Shown here in pieces: positions 29,209 through 37,718 of a stretch of DNA of 64,000 nt. The translations under genes and the position numbers were made by a program. The stretch lies in assembly GCF_015831345.1 (NCBI RefSeq), contig NZ_JADWYS010000001.1, forward strand, positions 2,756,618 to 2,820,617. Reading direction: 5' to 3'. How positions within the stretch are numbered: the first letter of the stretch is position 1; the number at the start of each line of letters is the position of its first letter. Below the pieces are notes generated by a model, which was given only the letters and a program-made list of their open reading frames with translations, was not told where the DNA came from and ran no database searches. The stretch comes from Caenimonas aquaedulcis (lineage in GTDB: Bacteria > Pseudomonadota > Gammaproteobacteria > Burkholderiales > Burkholderiaceae_C).

Positions 29209-30167
29209 TGAAGAATTTCCTGCTGCGTTGTCTGTTGCTCCTTCTAGGCGGCGCGTTCTTCTTCGGCCTCATCGGCCTCGTCCTCACCTGGGCGCCCGAC
29301 GTCCCGGTGGAGCAGCTCACCGCCCGCTGGGCGAGGCCGCCCTCGCAGTTCATCGACATCAACGGGATGCAGGCGCACCTGCGCGACGAGGGACCGCACG
29401 ACGACCCCGCGCCCATCGTGCTGCTGCACGGCACTTCCGCGAGCCTGCACACCTGGGAGGGCTGGGCGCAGGCGTTGCGCGAGAAGCGCCGCGTGATCCG
29501 CCTGGACCTGCCGGGCTTCGCGCTGACCGGCCCCAACCGCCAGGACGACTACTCCACCGCCACCTACGTCACCTTCGTGCGCGCCCTCGTGGACAAACTG
29601 GGCGTGCAGCGTTTCGTCATCGGCGGCAACTCATTGGGCGGGCAGGTGGCGTGGTCGGTGGCCGCGCAGATGCCCGATCGCATCGCGGGCCTGATCCTCG
29701 TGGATGCCAGCGGCTACCCACCCGAGTCCTTTGCCGGGCAGCGCTCGGTGCCGCTGGGCTTTCGCATCGCGACGACGCCGGGCCTGCGCACCGTCATGCA
29801 GTACACCCTGCCGCGCGGCGTGGTGGAGCGCAGCGTGCGCAACGTCTACGGCGACCCATCGAAGGTGACGCCTGAACTCGTGGACCTGTACATGGACATG
29901 ACGCGGCGCGAAGGCAACCGCCGCGCGCTCGGCCGGCGCTTCGAGCAGGGCTACACGGCCGACGTGTCGCAGTTGAAGAAGATCACCGCCCCGACGCTGA
30001 TCCTCTGGGGCGGCAAGGACAGGCTGGTGCCGGTGGAGGCGGGCCGGCGCTTCGCGAAGGACATCGCGGGCGCGAAGCTGGTGGTCTACGAGGACCTGGG
30101 CCACGTGCCGCAGGAGGAAGACCCCGCGCGCACCGTCGCGGACGTCAGGCGCTTCCTGGCGCCTTGA
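29208..30167 (+). CDS. Alpha/beta hydrolase, membrane-anchored
   Basis: 319 residues with an N-terminal hydrophobic anchor (residues 4-28). Alpha/beta-hydrolase signatures: oxyanion VLLHGTSASLHTW, nucleophile elbow GGNSLGGQ (Ser), acid region LWGGKDRLVP and catalytic His in EDLGHVPQEEDP. Substrate unknown. Its ATG shares one base with the Fic stop, so translation is probably coupled. The 3' end overlaps the convergent SRPBCC gene by 23 bp. Confidence 0.9.
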   Translation: MKNFLLRCLLLLLGGAFFFGLIGLVLTWAPDVPVEQLTARWARPPSQFIDINGMQAHLRDEGPHDDPAPIVLLHGTSASLHTWEGWAQALREKRRVIRLDLPGFALTGPNRQDDYSTATYVTFVRALVDKLGVQRFVIGGNSLGGQVAWSVAAQMPDRIAGLILVDASGYPPESFAGQRSVPLGFRIATTPGLRTVMQYTLPRGVVERSVRNVYGDPSKVTPELVDLYMDMTRREGNRRALGRRFEQGYTADVSQLKKITAPTLILWGGKDRLVPVEAGRRFAKDIAGAKLVVYEDLGHVPQEEDPARTVADVRRFLAP

Positions 30168-30642
30168 AGCCCCAGCTGCGGGTGTTGAGCACCTTGTCCA
30201 GCTGGGCGAGCATGTTGGTCCAGCCCTGCTTCGTGCGGTCGGCCATCACCTTCGCGGTTTCGTCGTCCCCCAGCTGGTGGGTCAGCACGAGGTCGCACAT
30301 GGACGTGCCGAGCTGCACGATGTCGATGGTGACGCGCGTCGCCTGGTCCGCGTAGGGCTCGACACTGAAGTCGAACGCGATGCGGTGCGGCCGCTCCAGC
30401 TCCACGTAGACGCCGCGGTGCTGCGCGTCGAAGAAGCTCTCCTCGCCGTCCGCGGTGGGGCGACGATCGGTGACGGTGAATTCCCCGCCCACCACCGGGT
30501 TGATCTCGCAGTGCAGCACGTTGCCCGTGCGGGTCGCGAAGAGGAAACGGCCCGCCATCGCGGGGTTGACCCACGCATCGAAGACCTTGTCGGCGGCCAC
30601 GTTGTAACGATGCGTGACACGCACGGTAATCGGTTCGGACAT
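30145..30642 (-). CDS. SRPBCC (AHSA1/START-like) family protein
   Basis: 165 residues from ATG 30642 (MSEPITVRVTHRYNV; an in-frame ATG at 30696 adds 18 non-conserved residues). It has the AHSA1-type pattern VFDAWVNPAMAGRFLF ... VVGGEFTVTDRR ... GVYVELERPHRIAFDFSV and a C-terminal helix GWTNMLAQLDKVL. Members bind hydrophobic ligands or act as cochaperone-like or toxin-resistance proteins; the specific role is unknown. Confidence 0.85.
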   Translation of the reverse strand: MSEPITVRVTHRYNVAADKVFDAWVNPAMAGRFLFATRTGNVLHCEINPVVGGEFTVTDRRPTADGEESFFDAQHRGVYVELERPHRIAFDFSVEPYADQATRVTIDIVQLGTSMCDLVLTHQLGDDETAKVMADRTKQGWTNMLAQLDKVLNTRSWGFKAPGSA

Positions 30643-30717
30643 CTGCCGTTTATCGTGTGAGCGCTCGCCTCTGTCAAGACGAGCTTTGGTTGTCATGCTA
30701 ACCGCGAGGCCATGGGG

Positions 30718-30981
30718 TCAGCGGGCGTCCGGCAGCTCGATCTTCACCTCCAGCACCTCCAGGTTGTCCTGGCGCTCCAGCTGGACCTTGATGTCCTTCG
30801 GGTCGATCTTGATGTACTTGCTGATGACGGCCACCAGGTCGCGCTGCAGCGCCGGCAGGTAGTCCGGCTCGGCGGCGTTGCGGCCGCTGCGCTCGTGCGC
30901 GAGGATGATCTGCAGCCGCTCCTTGGCGACGCTGGCCGTCTTCTTCTTTTCGCCGAGCAGGAAGGAAAGGAAGGAGCCCAT
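30718..30981 (-). CDS. minE: Cell division topological specificity factor MinE
   Basis: 87 residues, [24 protein letters not shown] at the start: the membrane-targeting amphipathic segment, then the anti-MinCD region ([11 protein letters not shown]) and the topological-specificity domain ([20 protein letters not shown]). It stimulates the MinD ATPase, producing pole-to-pole oscillation. Start at 30981, 2 bp after the minD stop. Confidence 0.96.
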   Translation of the reverse strand: MGSFLSFLLGEKKKTASVAKERLQIILAHERSGRNAAEPDYLPALQRDLVAVISKYIKIDPKDIKVQLERQDNLEVLEVKIELPDAR

Positions 30982-30983
30982 CG

Positions 30984-31799
30984 TCACTTGCCTCCGAACA
31001 GGCGCTTCAGGAAGCCGGCCTTCTGCGCGTCCACGAAGCGCATCGGGACATCCTTGCCCAGGAAGCGCTCGATCACGTCCTTGTAGGCTTCCGACACGTC
31101 GCTGCCCTTCATGTGCACGGCGGGCGTGCCCTGGTTGGACGCCTGCAGCACCGTTTCGCTCTCGGGGATGACGCCGATCAGCTTGATGCGCAGGATGTCC
31201 TGGATGTCCTCCAGCGACAGCATCTGCCCCTGGTCCACGCGGTTCGGGTTGTAGCGGGTGATGAGCAGGTGCTCCTTGACGGGCTCCTTGCCCTCGATCG
31301 CGCGTTGCGTCTTGCTCGCGAGCATGCCCAGGATGCGGTCGGAATCGCGCACCGACGAGACTTCCGGGTTGGTCACGACCAGCGCCTCGTCGGCGAAGTG
31401 CATCGCCATCAGCGCCCCGGTCTCGATGCCCGCAGGCGAATCGCACACGATGTACTCGAAGCCCATCTCGCCCAGGTCCTTCAGCACCTTCTCGACGCCT
31501 TCTTTCGACAGCGCTTCCTTGTCGCGCGTCTGGGAGGCCGCCAGCACGAACAGGTTGTCGCACTGCTTGTCCTTGATGAGCGCCTGGTTCAGGTTGGCCT
31601 CGCCCTGGATCACGTTGATGAGGTCATACACCACGCGCCGTTCGCAGCCCATGATGAGGTCGAGGTTGCGCAGGCCCACGTCGAAGTCGATGACGGCCGT
31701 CTTGTGGCCCGCGAGCGCGAGGCCGGAGGCGAAGCTGGCGCTGGTGGTGGTCTTGCCGACCCCGCCTTTGCCGGAGGTGACGACGATGATTCGGGTCAT
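30984..31799 (-). CDS. minD: Septum site-determining ATPase MinD
   Basis: 271 residues, ParA/MinD-type deviant Walker A KGGVGKTT at the N-terminus, [10 protein letters not shown] and the switch II region [13 protein letters not shown]. The C-terminus [27 protein letters not shown] forms the amphipathic membrane-targeting helix. It recruits MinC to the membrane and is controlled by MinE. Middle gene of minC-minD-minE. Confidence 0.97.
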   Translation of the reverse strand: MTRIIVVTSGKGGVGKTTTSASFASGLALAGHKTAVIDFDVGLRNLDLIMGCERRVVYDLINVIQGEANLNQALIKDKQCDNLFVLAASQTRDKEALSKEGVEKVLKDLGEMGFEYIVCDSPAGIETGALMAMHFADEALVVTNPEVSSVRDSDRILGMLASKTQRAIEGKEPVKEHLLITRYNPNRVDQGQMLSLEDIQDILRIKLIGVIPESETVLQASNQGTPAVHMKGSDVSEAYKDVIERFLGKDVPMRFVDAQKAGFLKRLFGGK

Positions 31800-31824
31800 A
31801 TGGGGGATGTCCTTGTTGGAGGGT

Positions 31825-32580
31825 TCAAAGCGGGGTCATCACCAGCTTGCCGTCGCTGCCGCCGTCCAGCCGCACCTGCGTCGGCCTGGACCGCACGCTC
31901 TCGGGCAGCGGCACTTCGCTCGTGCGGTACACGCCGGCGATGGAGATGAGTTCGGGTTCGAGGCAGGTCGAGAAGATCCGCGCCTCGGTGTTGCCGCGCG
32001 CGCCGGCGATCGCCTTGCCGCGCAGCGGTGCGTAAACATGGATGTGCCCGTCGGCGATGATCTCCGCGCCGGCATTCACCATGGAGAGCACGACGACGTC
32101 GCGCCCGCGCGCGTAGACCTGCTGGCCGGAGCGCAGCGGCTTGTCGATGACGAGCGCGGAAAGCGCCACGGGCGGCGCGTCCGGCACTTTGTCTTGCTCC
32201 CTCTCCCCCTGGGAGAGGGCCGGGGTGAGGGCATCGGGTGTCGCGAGCATCACCACGTCATTGGCCACTGCCAGCCCCTGCGCCGCCGCGTCACGCATCT
32301 GCCCTTCACTCCCGCCCTTCACCGCCACCGGCATCACGCGATATCCCTTGAGCAGCTTCACCAGCTCCGCGAAGTCGACGTCCCCCTTGCCGCCCAGCGG
32401 CGCCAGGTCGACCACCAGCGGGTCCTGTTCGAAGAAGTCGGGGATGTCGCCGAAGCGCGCCGCGAGCTCGGTGGCCAGGGCGGCGAGGTCGTGGGACTTC
32501 AGCAGGAGGGATACCAGGGGAAGGTTCGCGCTCTTGATCTCGAAAGTGGCAGGGGCGCGTCCTGCGAGGGCAACGGTCAT
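31825..32580 (-). CDS. minC: Septum site-determining protein MinC
   Basis: 251 residues. The N-terminal FtsZ-antagonist domain (FEIKSANLPLVSLLLKSHD to about 105) and the C-terminal beta-helix MinD-binding domain (LRSGQQVYARGRDVVVLSMVNAGAEI..DGHIHVYAPLRGKAIAGARG) are both intact. The interdomain linker contains the in-frame repeat-encoded peptide LTPALSQGEREQ. First gene of the min operon. Confidence 0.96.
   Translation of the reverse strand: MTVALAGRAPATFEIKSANLPLVSLLLKSHDLAALATELAARFGDIPDFFEQDPLVVDLAPLGGKGDVDFAELVKLLKGYRVMPVAVKGGSEGQMRDAAAQGLAVANDVVMLATPDALTPALSQGEREQDKVPDAPPVALSALVIDKPLRSGQQVYARGRDVVVLSMVNAGAEIIADGHIHVYAPLRGKAIAGARGNTEARIFSTCLEPELISIAGVYRTSEVPLPESVRSRPTQVRLDGGSDGKLVMTPL
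32193..32232 (-). repeat. Dispersed palindromic repeat, copy C (inside minC)
   Basis: Same element as copies A and B but in the opposite orientation on the plus strand: arms at 32199-32207 and 32211-32219, with ccggggtgaggg on the right. On the minus strand it reads in the same frame as copy A and encodes LTPALSQGEREQ in the MinC linker. Confidence 0.85.
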
Positions 32581-32650
32581 TGAATCGGCAAGGCTCGCAC
32601 GGGGGAAGACGGGAGAAGGCGGCGCATCTTAACAGCCGCTCGCAGGCGGC

Positions 32651-32658
32651 GTCCTACA
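32651..32658 (+). promoter_or_regulatory. Recurrent octamer GTCCTACA upstream of the gene at 32739
   Basis: Octamer GTCCTACA, ending 81 bp before the ATG at 32739. It is one of five intergenic copies in this window. Possibly part of an alternative-sigma or regulator binding site; no known factor assigned. Confidence 0.35.
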
Positions 32659-32738
32659 GATTCTGTTGCCAAATGCACCTGCCGCCGCGCTTCGTCGCGC
32701 CCACACTGGACATTCGCAACACATCCAAAGGAGTTGCC

Positions 32739-33194
32739 ATGAAAGTCCATCACACGCCCGCCCATTGGGTCCTGGTCGCCCTGACGCTGGCCGCCCTGCT
32801 GCTCGTCCTGCGCGATGCGCATGGGCAGGGCGGTTCCGCCGCGGTCTTCGAGGGACGTCCCGCCCAGGCCGGCGCCAACGGCGGTCTGGGCGCGCAGGCG
32901 GGCATGCCGCAAGGCGGCATCGGCGTGCAGGGCACGGACGCCGCGCAGCGCAGCCTGCGGCTGGGCAAGCCCACGGGACTCGATGAAATGCGGCAGGCCA
33001 AACGCGAAGGCCTGGACATGGTGGAAGCCGCCGACAAGGACACCTCGATCCGCAAGGACATCGCCCCGGCACGCGATCGCAGCGTGGCGAAGGAAGAGCG
33101 CAGCAGCACGAAGAAGGTGGCCAAGTCCGCGAAGAAGACCTGGCGCCAGGCGCGCCACGGCACGATGCAGATCGACGCCACCGCCGAACGGTAA
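32739..33194 (+). CDS. Hypothetical exported Gly/Lys-rich protein
   Basis: 151 residues from ATG 32739 with AAGGAG ribosome site. A hydrophobic signal (residues 9-28, WVLVALTLAALLLVL) is followed by a Gly/Gln/Ala-rich segment (GGLGAQAGMPQGGIGVQG) and a strongly basic C-terminal part rich in K, R, S and E. No family recognised. Convergent with udgX (4 bp between stops). Confidence 0.6.
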   Translation: MKVHHTPAHWVLVALTLAALLLVLRDAHGQGGSAAVFEGRPAQAGANGGLGAQAGMPQGGIGVQGTDAAQRSLRLGKPTGLDEMRQAKREGLDMVEAADKDTSIRKDIAPARDRSVAKEERSSTKKVAKSAKKTWRQARHGTMQIDATAER

Positions 33195-33198
33195 GGCC

Positions 33199-33780
33199 CT
33201 ACGCCGCCTTCGACAGGTCCGCGACGAAAGCCGCGAACGCCGCTTCCCTGTCCTGCGGCGGGCCGCGCAGCAGCGCGGAAGGATGCAGCGTGATCAATAC
33301 GCGGCGGCCGTCCTCCCTGTCCAGCCACTGGCCTCGGTTCGCAAGGACCGGCACCGCGCGCCCCATCAGGGAGCGCACGGCCGTCGCACCGAGCGCCACC
33401 AGCGCGCCGGGTTGCACGATGGCGATCTCGTCCTCCAGCCAGTGATGGCACGCCGCCGCCTCGCGTTGCGTGGGCGTCTTGTGGATGCGGCGCTTGCCGC
33501 GCAGTTCGAACTTGAAGTGCTTCACCGCGTTGGAGACGAAGCACTCGCCCCGGTCGATCCCCGCCTGCGCGAGCGCCCGGTCGAGCAATTTGCCCGCGGG
33601 CCCGACGAAGGGGTGCCCCTGCACGTCCTCCTGGTCGCCGGGCTGCTCGCCGACGAGCATGAGGCGGGGACGCGCCGCGCCTTCGCCGATGACGGATTGC
33701 GTCGCGTATTCGCCGATCGGGCATTCGCGGCACGCCATGGTGCGCGCCTTCAGGACCTTCAGCGACCCGGCCGCGCGCAT
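33199..33780 (-). CDS. udgX: UdgX-type uracil-DNA glycosylase
   Basis: 193 residues. The family 4-like UDG core is seen as LMLVGEQPGDQEDVQGHPFVGPAGKLLD and the C-terminal LITLHPSALLRG. The insertion KRRIHKTP with H100 is the hallmark of UdgX, in which this His forms a covalent adduct with the abasic sugar after uracil removal, so the protein stays bound. Cys pairs (CRECPIG near residue 17) fit the 4Fe-4S cluster. The start ATG overlaps the stop of the DUF4130 gene (ATGA). Confidence 0.92.
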   Translation of the reverse strand: MRAAGSLKVLKARTMACRECPIGEYATQSVIGEGAARPRLMLVGEQPGDQEDVQGHPFVGPAGKLLDRALAQAGIDRGECFVSNAVKHFKFELRGKRRIHKTPTQREAAACHHWLEDEIAIVQPGALVALGATAVRSLMGRAVPVLANRGQWLDREDGRRVLITLHPSALLRGPPQDREAAFAAFVADLSKAA

Positions 33781-34457
33781 CACACCGCCACGCGAGCCCT
33801 GTCCTTGTCGAACACGGCGCGGTAGCGGGCGAGCCACGCGTCCGGCGGTCCGTCGTACGAAGGCGCCGCGGTGCGCGCCACGCCCGGCGCCCAGTGCAGG
33901 CGCTCGCCATCCCATTCGACCGAACGCTCGGGAGAGAAGATGGCGAAGCGCACTTCCGGGGAACGCTTGGCGAACCACGCGGCGACGGTCTGGAGGATGT
34001 GATGTGTGGGCTCGTACCAGGCCAGCTGCAGGCCGCTGCCATCGGGCGCGGGAAGCAGGCGCAGCGTCGCCTTCATTTTGTGGATGTCGCGGCGCACCGA
34101 TTGGGCCATCTGGTGCGCGTGCGACATGTCCGCATCCACCGGGTCGTGGCGCAGGCCGGGCTCGTGCACCAGCCGCCAGAGCAGGCGGTACAGCAGCGCG
34201 AAGCGCTCGGGGTCGTGGTGCAGCACCACCACCTCGCACAGCCGGAGGAAGGACGCGGGCACGATGGCGGAGGCCGCCTTGGGCACTCCCTGCGGCCGGC
34301 TGTCGGCGGCCGACACGGGGTCCGCGAAGAGGTCGCTGTTCTCCGCGCGGGCGGTGTGCCACACCACCGATTCGGGCGGCACCTGGTGCGCGAGCAGCAC
34401 CTGGGACTCGTGGCGGAACCCCGCAAGGTCGGTTTCGCTGGCGAGCAGGGCTTCCAT
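33780..34457 (-). CDS. DUF4130 family (TIGR03915-type) putative DNA-repair protein
   Basis: 225 residues from ATG 34457. Signatures: LRLCEVVVLHHDPERFALLYRLLWRLV and MSHAHQMAQSVRRDIHKMKATLRL, then HHILQTVAAWFAKRSPEVRFAIFSPERSVEWDG. This is the DUF4130 'probable DNA metabolism' family, normally fused to or beside UdgX and beside a radical-SAM protein. Here it is a separate gene whose stop overlaps udgX. The radical-SAM partner is not in the window. Exact reaction unknown. Confidence 0.88.
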   Translation of the reverse strand: MEALLASETDLAGFRHESQVLLAHQVPPESVVWHTARAENSDLFADPVSAADSRPQGVPKAASAIVPASFLRLCEVVVLHHDPERFALLYRLLWRLVHEPGLRHDPVDADMSHAHQMAQSVRRDIHKMKATLRLLPAPDGSGLQLAWYEPTHHILQTVAAWFAKRSPEVRFAIFSPERSVEWDGERLHWAPGVARTAAPSYDGPPDAWLARYRAVFDKDRARVAV

Positions 34458-34458
34458 G

Positions 34459-35469
34459 TCAGGCGTCCTTGCGCCGCGCCGCGACGTAGCGCGGGTGGCG
34501 TTTTGCATGGATTTCCATGGCGAGGTACAGCAGCGACGCCGCCGCCAGCGGGATGATGTAGTAGATCGCGCGGTAGCCGAGCAGGGCGGCGATGAGCCGG
34601 CCCTCGGAGACCTGGTGCGACAGCAGCGCGATGAACACGAACTCGAACACGCCCAGGCCCGCCGGCACGTGCGCGATGACGCCGGCGATCGCGCCGACCA
34701 GCAGCACGGTGAGCACGTCGGTGTAGGCCACGCGCTGCTGCAGCAGCACATAGATGATGCCCGCCATCAGGCTCCAGTTGACGCAGGAGATGAACATCTG
34801 CAGCACGGCCATGCGCCACGGCGGCAGGTAGAACTCGTGGCCGCGCACGGTCCAGGTGTGGTCGCCCAGGCGCACGCACGCGATGATGTACGCGAGCGAG
34901 ATCGCGACGAGCGCGGCGCCGGCCCACTGCAACCCGTGGTTGCCCATGTGCCAGCTCGGCGGCAGCGCGAGCGGGTGGATCAGGAACAGCAGGCCCGCGA
35001 GCAGCTTGTAGCCGAGCCAGTTGGTGAGCATGCTCATCGACACGATGCGCGTGATGACGCCCTTGCTCAGGCCGAGCCGCGAGTAGAGCCGGTAGCGAAA
35101 GCCCACGCCGCCCACGAGCGAGCCGATGCACAGGTTGAACGCGTAGCTCACGAAGTTCACGGCCATCACCGTGAGCGTGGGCAGGTCGTGTCCCGTGTAG
35201 CGCTTGCCGATCAGGTCGAAGCAGCTGTAGAGCAGGTGGCTCGCGACGGCGAGCCCGCACGCGATGAGCAGCGCGGGCACCGGCGTGCCGCGCAGCGAGT
35301 CCAGGATGTCGTCCCAGTCGAGGTTCTGCGCGTAGTGGTACATCAGCACGCCCACCGCGATGAAGAACGCGAGCGTCATCACGCGCTTGGCCCAGGTCCA
35401 CCACGAGGTCGGGCGGGCCGGCTCGGTGTCGATCAGGCCGTTGCGGGGCAAGATGCGTGCGGCAGTCAC
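34459..35469 (-). CDS. ybhN: YbhN-type (UPF0104) lysylphosphatidylglycerol synthetase-like membrane protein
   Basis: 336 residues with about eight membrane segments and the TIGR00374/UPF0104 pattern: FVSYAFNLCIGSLVGGVGFRYRL and VIAHVPAGLGVFEFVFIAL. It lacks the soluble aminoacyl-transferase domain of MprF. In E. coli the same order ybhP-clsB-ybhN is found, supporting a role in envelope lipid handling with ClsB. It starts near 35469, 4 bp after the clsB stop, and ends 1 bp before the DUF4130 start. Confidence 0.9.
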   Translation of the reverse strand: MTAARILPRNGLIDTEPARPTSWWTWAKRVMTLAFFIAVGVLMYHYAQNLDWDDILDSLRGTPVPALLIACGLAVASHLLYSCFDLIGKRYTGHDLPTLTVMAVNFVSYAFNLCIGSLVGGVGFRYRLYSRLGLSKGVITRIVSMSMLTNWLGYKLLAGLLFLIHPLALPPSWHMGNHGLQWAGAALVAISLAYIIACVRLGDHTWTVRGHEFYLPPWRMAVLQMFISCVNWSLMAGIIYVLLQQRVAYTDVLTVLLVGAIAGVIAHVPAGLGVFEFVFIALLSHQVSEGRLIAALLGYRAIYYIIPLAAASLLYLAMEIHAKRHPRYVAARRKDA

Positions 35470-35473
35470 GGCA

Positions 35474-36712
35474 TCAGTCCTTCGGCCCGTGCGCGTAGGC
35501 GTGCTGCAGCCGGTCGCCGAGCGCCGGCAGCAGGCGCGGCACGTGCCGCGGCAGCCACGAGGCCCAGCCCGGATACAGGCGGGTGAAGTGGTAGGCGACG
35601 AAGCTCTGCACCATCTTCCAGCCCCTGAGCGGGCCGAGCTGCTCGCGGCTCACGCAGTTGCAGCTGTTGCGCATGAGGTGGTGCAGCCGCTCGTACAGGG
35701 TGCGGTTGAATTGGCGGTCGCGGATGATCACGTTCGCCTCGAGGTTGAGCGCGAGGCTGAGCGGGTCCAGATTGCTGGAGCCGACGGTGGCCCATTCGTC
35801 ATCCATCAGCGCGACCTTGCCGTGCAGCGGCCGGTCGCAGTATTCGTGCACGTGCACGCCCGCGGCGAGCAGGCGGTGGTACAGCATCTCGGCGGCGGTT
35901 TTCACGATGGGCATGTCGGGCTGCCCTTGCAGGATGAGGTGCACCTCCACGCCGCGGCGCGCGGCGCGCCGCAGCTCGCGCATGAGCCGGTAGCCGGGGA
36001 AGAAGTAGGCGTTGGCGATGACCACGCGGCGCTTGGCCGCGCGGATGGCGATGCGGTAGTGGCGCTCGATGTCGCTCGCATGCTCGCCGTTGTCGCGCAC
36101 CACGAGCATCGCGGCGGCCGTGCCTTCGGGCGGCACGTCGTTCGCGTTCGCGCGCAGCCCGCGCCGGTGCCGCCACCAGTGGCGCATGCGCTGGTAGCGC
36201 TGGCCCTGCGTGAGGGCCGTGTGGGCGAAGCGGTGGATCTCCGCGACCAGCGGCCCGCGGATCTCCACCGAGTAGTCCTGCTTCGCCTCGGGGCCGAAAT
36301 CGCCGAGATGGTCGGCCGAGTAGTTGATGCCGCCGACGAAGGCCACCGCGCCGTCGACGACCACGATCTTGCGGTGCATGCGGCGGATCATGTTGAAGCG
36401 CCAGCCGAACAGGCGCTTGCCCGGATCGAACACGTGGATGCGCACGCCCGCTTCGGCGAGCGTGGAGAGGAATCGCTCGGACAGGTCGGGCGAGCCGAAG
36501 CCGTCGATCGTGATGTCGACCTGCACGCCGCGCCTCGCGGCCGCCACGAGCGCCTCGTGCAGCTGCAGGCCGACCTTGTCCTCGAACAGGATGAAGGTTT
36601 CGAGCAGCACTTCCTTTTGCGCATTCGCGATGCACGCGAAGACGCGGGGGAAGAACTCCTCGCCGTTCTCCAGCAGCTGGATGTCGTTGCCCGGGATCCA
36701 TTTCGGGCTCAT
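35474..36712 (-). CDS. clsB: Cardiolipin synthase ClsB
   Basis: 412 residues from ATG 36712. Two phospholipase D HKD motifs are present: HRKIVVVDG (residue 113 on) and HGKVALMDD (297 on), each followed by a GGxN/GSSN motif (VGGINYS, VGSSNLD). It synthesises cardiolipin by transesterification of phosphatidylglycerol or PE+PG in the membrane. It has no N-terminal membrane helices, as expected of ClsB rather than ClsA. Partner of the endonuclease-like gene upstream and of ybhN downstream, as in E. coli ybhP-clsB-ybhN. Confidence 0.94.
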   Translation of the reverse strand: MSPKWIPGNDIQLLENGEEFFPRVFACIANAQKEVLLETFILFEDKVGLQLHEALVAAARRGVQVDITIDGFGSPDLSERFLSTLAEAGVRIHVFDPGKRLFGWRFNMIRRMHRKIVVVDGAVAFVGGINYSADHLGDFGPEAKQDYSVEIRGPLVAEIHRFAHTALTQGQRYQRMRHWWRHRRGLRANANDVPPEGTAAAMLVVRDNGEHASDIERHYRIAIRAAKRRVVIANAYFFPGYRLMRELRRAARRGVEVHLILQGQPDMPIVKTAAEMLYHRLLAAGVHVHEYCDRPLHGKVALMDDEWATVGSSNLDPLSLALNLEANVIIRDRQFNRTLYERLHHLMRNSCNCVSREQLGPLRGWKMVQSFVAYHFTRLYPGWASWLPRHVPRLLPALGDRLQHAYAHGPKD

Positions 36713-36735
36713 GGTCTCGCCGTTCACGTGGTGCC

Positions 36736-37503
36736 TCACAGGTGGATCTCCGCGACGAGGGGCGCATGGTCCGACAGGTGCGACCACGGGTTGCGCGGCA
36801 GCACGACGGGCAGGTGCACCGAGGCGTTGCGGACGTAGATGCGGTCCAGCGCGAGCAGGGGAAAGCGCGCCGGGAAGGTCTTGGCCGGCTCGCCGTAGGC
36901 GGTCACGAACACTTCCTTCAACCCGGCATCGCGCCAGAGGACGTCGTGCGCGCGGCGGCGCCAGTCGTTGAAGTCGCCCGCCACGATCAGCGGCGCGCCT
37001 TCGGGGATTTCGGTCTTGATGATCTCGCACAGGAGCTGAAGCTGCTGCTGCCGGTGCGATTCCGCCAGGCCCAGGTGGACGCAGATCGCGTGCACGTTCT
37101 GCTGCGCGCCGGGCATCTCGAGTTCGCAATGCAGCATGCCGCGCTTCTCGGGGCCGAGGATGGACACGTCGTGGTTCTGGTGGTGCACGATCGGGTACTT
37201 GGACATGATCGCGTTGCCGTGGTGTCCCTTGGGATACACCATGTTGCGGCCGTACGCGAACTGCGGCCAGATGCTGTCCGCGAGGAATTCGTATTGCGGC
37301 GCGTCGGGCCAGTTCTCGACACGGCTGCCGTGTTCCTCGTGCGTGCCGAGCACCTCCTGCAGGAAGACCACGTCGGCCCCGACCTTGCGCACCGCTTCGC
37401 GCAGTTCGGGCAGGATGAACTTGCGGTTGAAGGTCGTGAACCCCTTGTGCGTGTTGACCGTCATCACGGTCAGCGGGGGCGTGCTCGCCGCTGTGTCTGT
37501 CAT
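36736..37503 (-). CDS. ybhP: Endonuclease/exonuclease/phosphatase family protein (YbhP-like)
   Basis: 255 residues from ATG 37503. EEP-fold motifs: [10 protein letters not shown] at the N-terminus, VVFLQEVLG (metal-binding Glu), [15 protein letters not shown] and [11 protein letters not shown] (catalytic Asp-His). Substrate unknown: could be a nucleic acid or phosphodiester lipid. Its place before clsB mirrors E. coli ybhP-clsB. No strong Shine-Dalgarno precedes the start; a GTCCTACA octamer lies 63 bp upstream. Confidence 0.9.
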   Translation of the reverse strand: MTDTAASTPPLTVMTVNTHKGFTTFNRKFILPELREAVRKVGADVVFLQEVLGTHEEHGSRVENWPDAPQYEFLADSIWPQFAYGRNMVYPKGHHGNAIMSKYPIVHHQNHDVSILGPEKRGMLHCELEMPGAQQNVHAICVHLGLAESHRQQQLQLLCEIIKTEIPEGAPLIVAGDFNDWRRRAHDVLWRDAGLKEVFVTAYGEPAKTFPARFPLLALDRIYVRNASVHLPVVLPRNPWSHLSDHAPLVAEIHL

Positions 37504-37565
37504 GGCAGTGTTGTCTCTTCTCGGTGAGGTGAAATCTGTTTGTACTGACGGGCAGGAAAGCGAGG

Positions 37566-37573
37566 TGTAGGAC
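37566..37573 (-). promoter_or_regulatory. Recurrent octamer GTCCTACA upstream of ybhP
   Basis: Octamer GTCCTACA on the minus strand, 63 bp upstream of the ybhP-like start at 37503 and oriented towards it. One of five intergenic copies. Confidence 0.35.
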
Positions 37574-37644
37574 GGCGCGCCCAGTTCCGGTCCCCGTGCG
37601 CTGATGCGGGCGCCCTTCGCATGCGCCGCATTTCCGGGCGCGGA

Positions 37645-37652
37645 TGTAGGAC
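37645..37652 (-). promoter_or_regulatory. Second GTCCTACA octamer in the ybhP-pagL intergenic region
   Basis: Minus-strand GTCCTACA, 142 bp from the ybhP-like start and on the opposite strand to pagL, which starts 67 bp to its right. With 37566 it makes two same-orientation copies 79 bp apart. Confidence 0.3.
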
Positions 37653-37718
37653 CTGCGCTGCGCGCAACGCAGGCGGCTGCCGACACGGCTTGTCGCATCC
37701 GTGCGTAAACTGTGGCTC

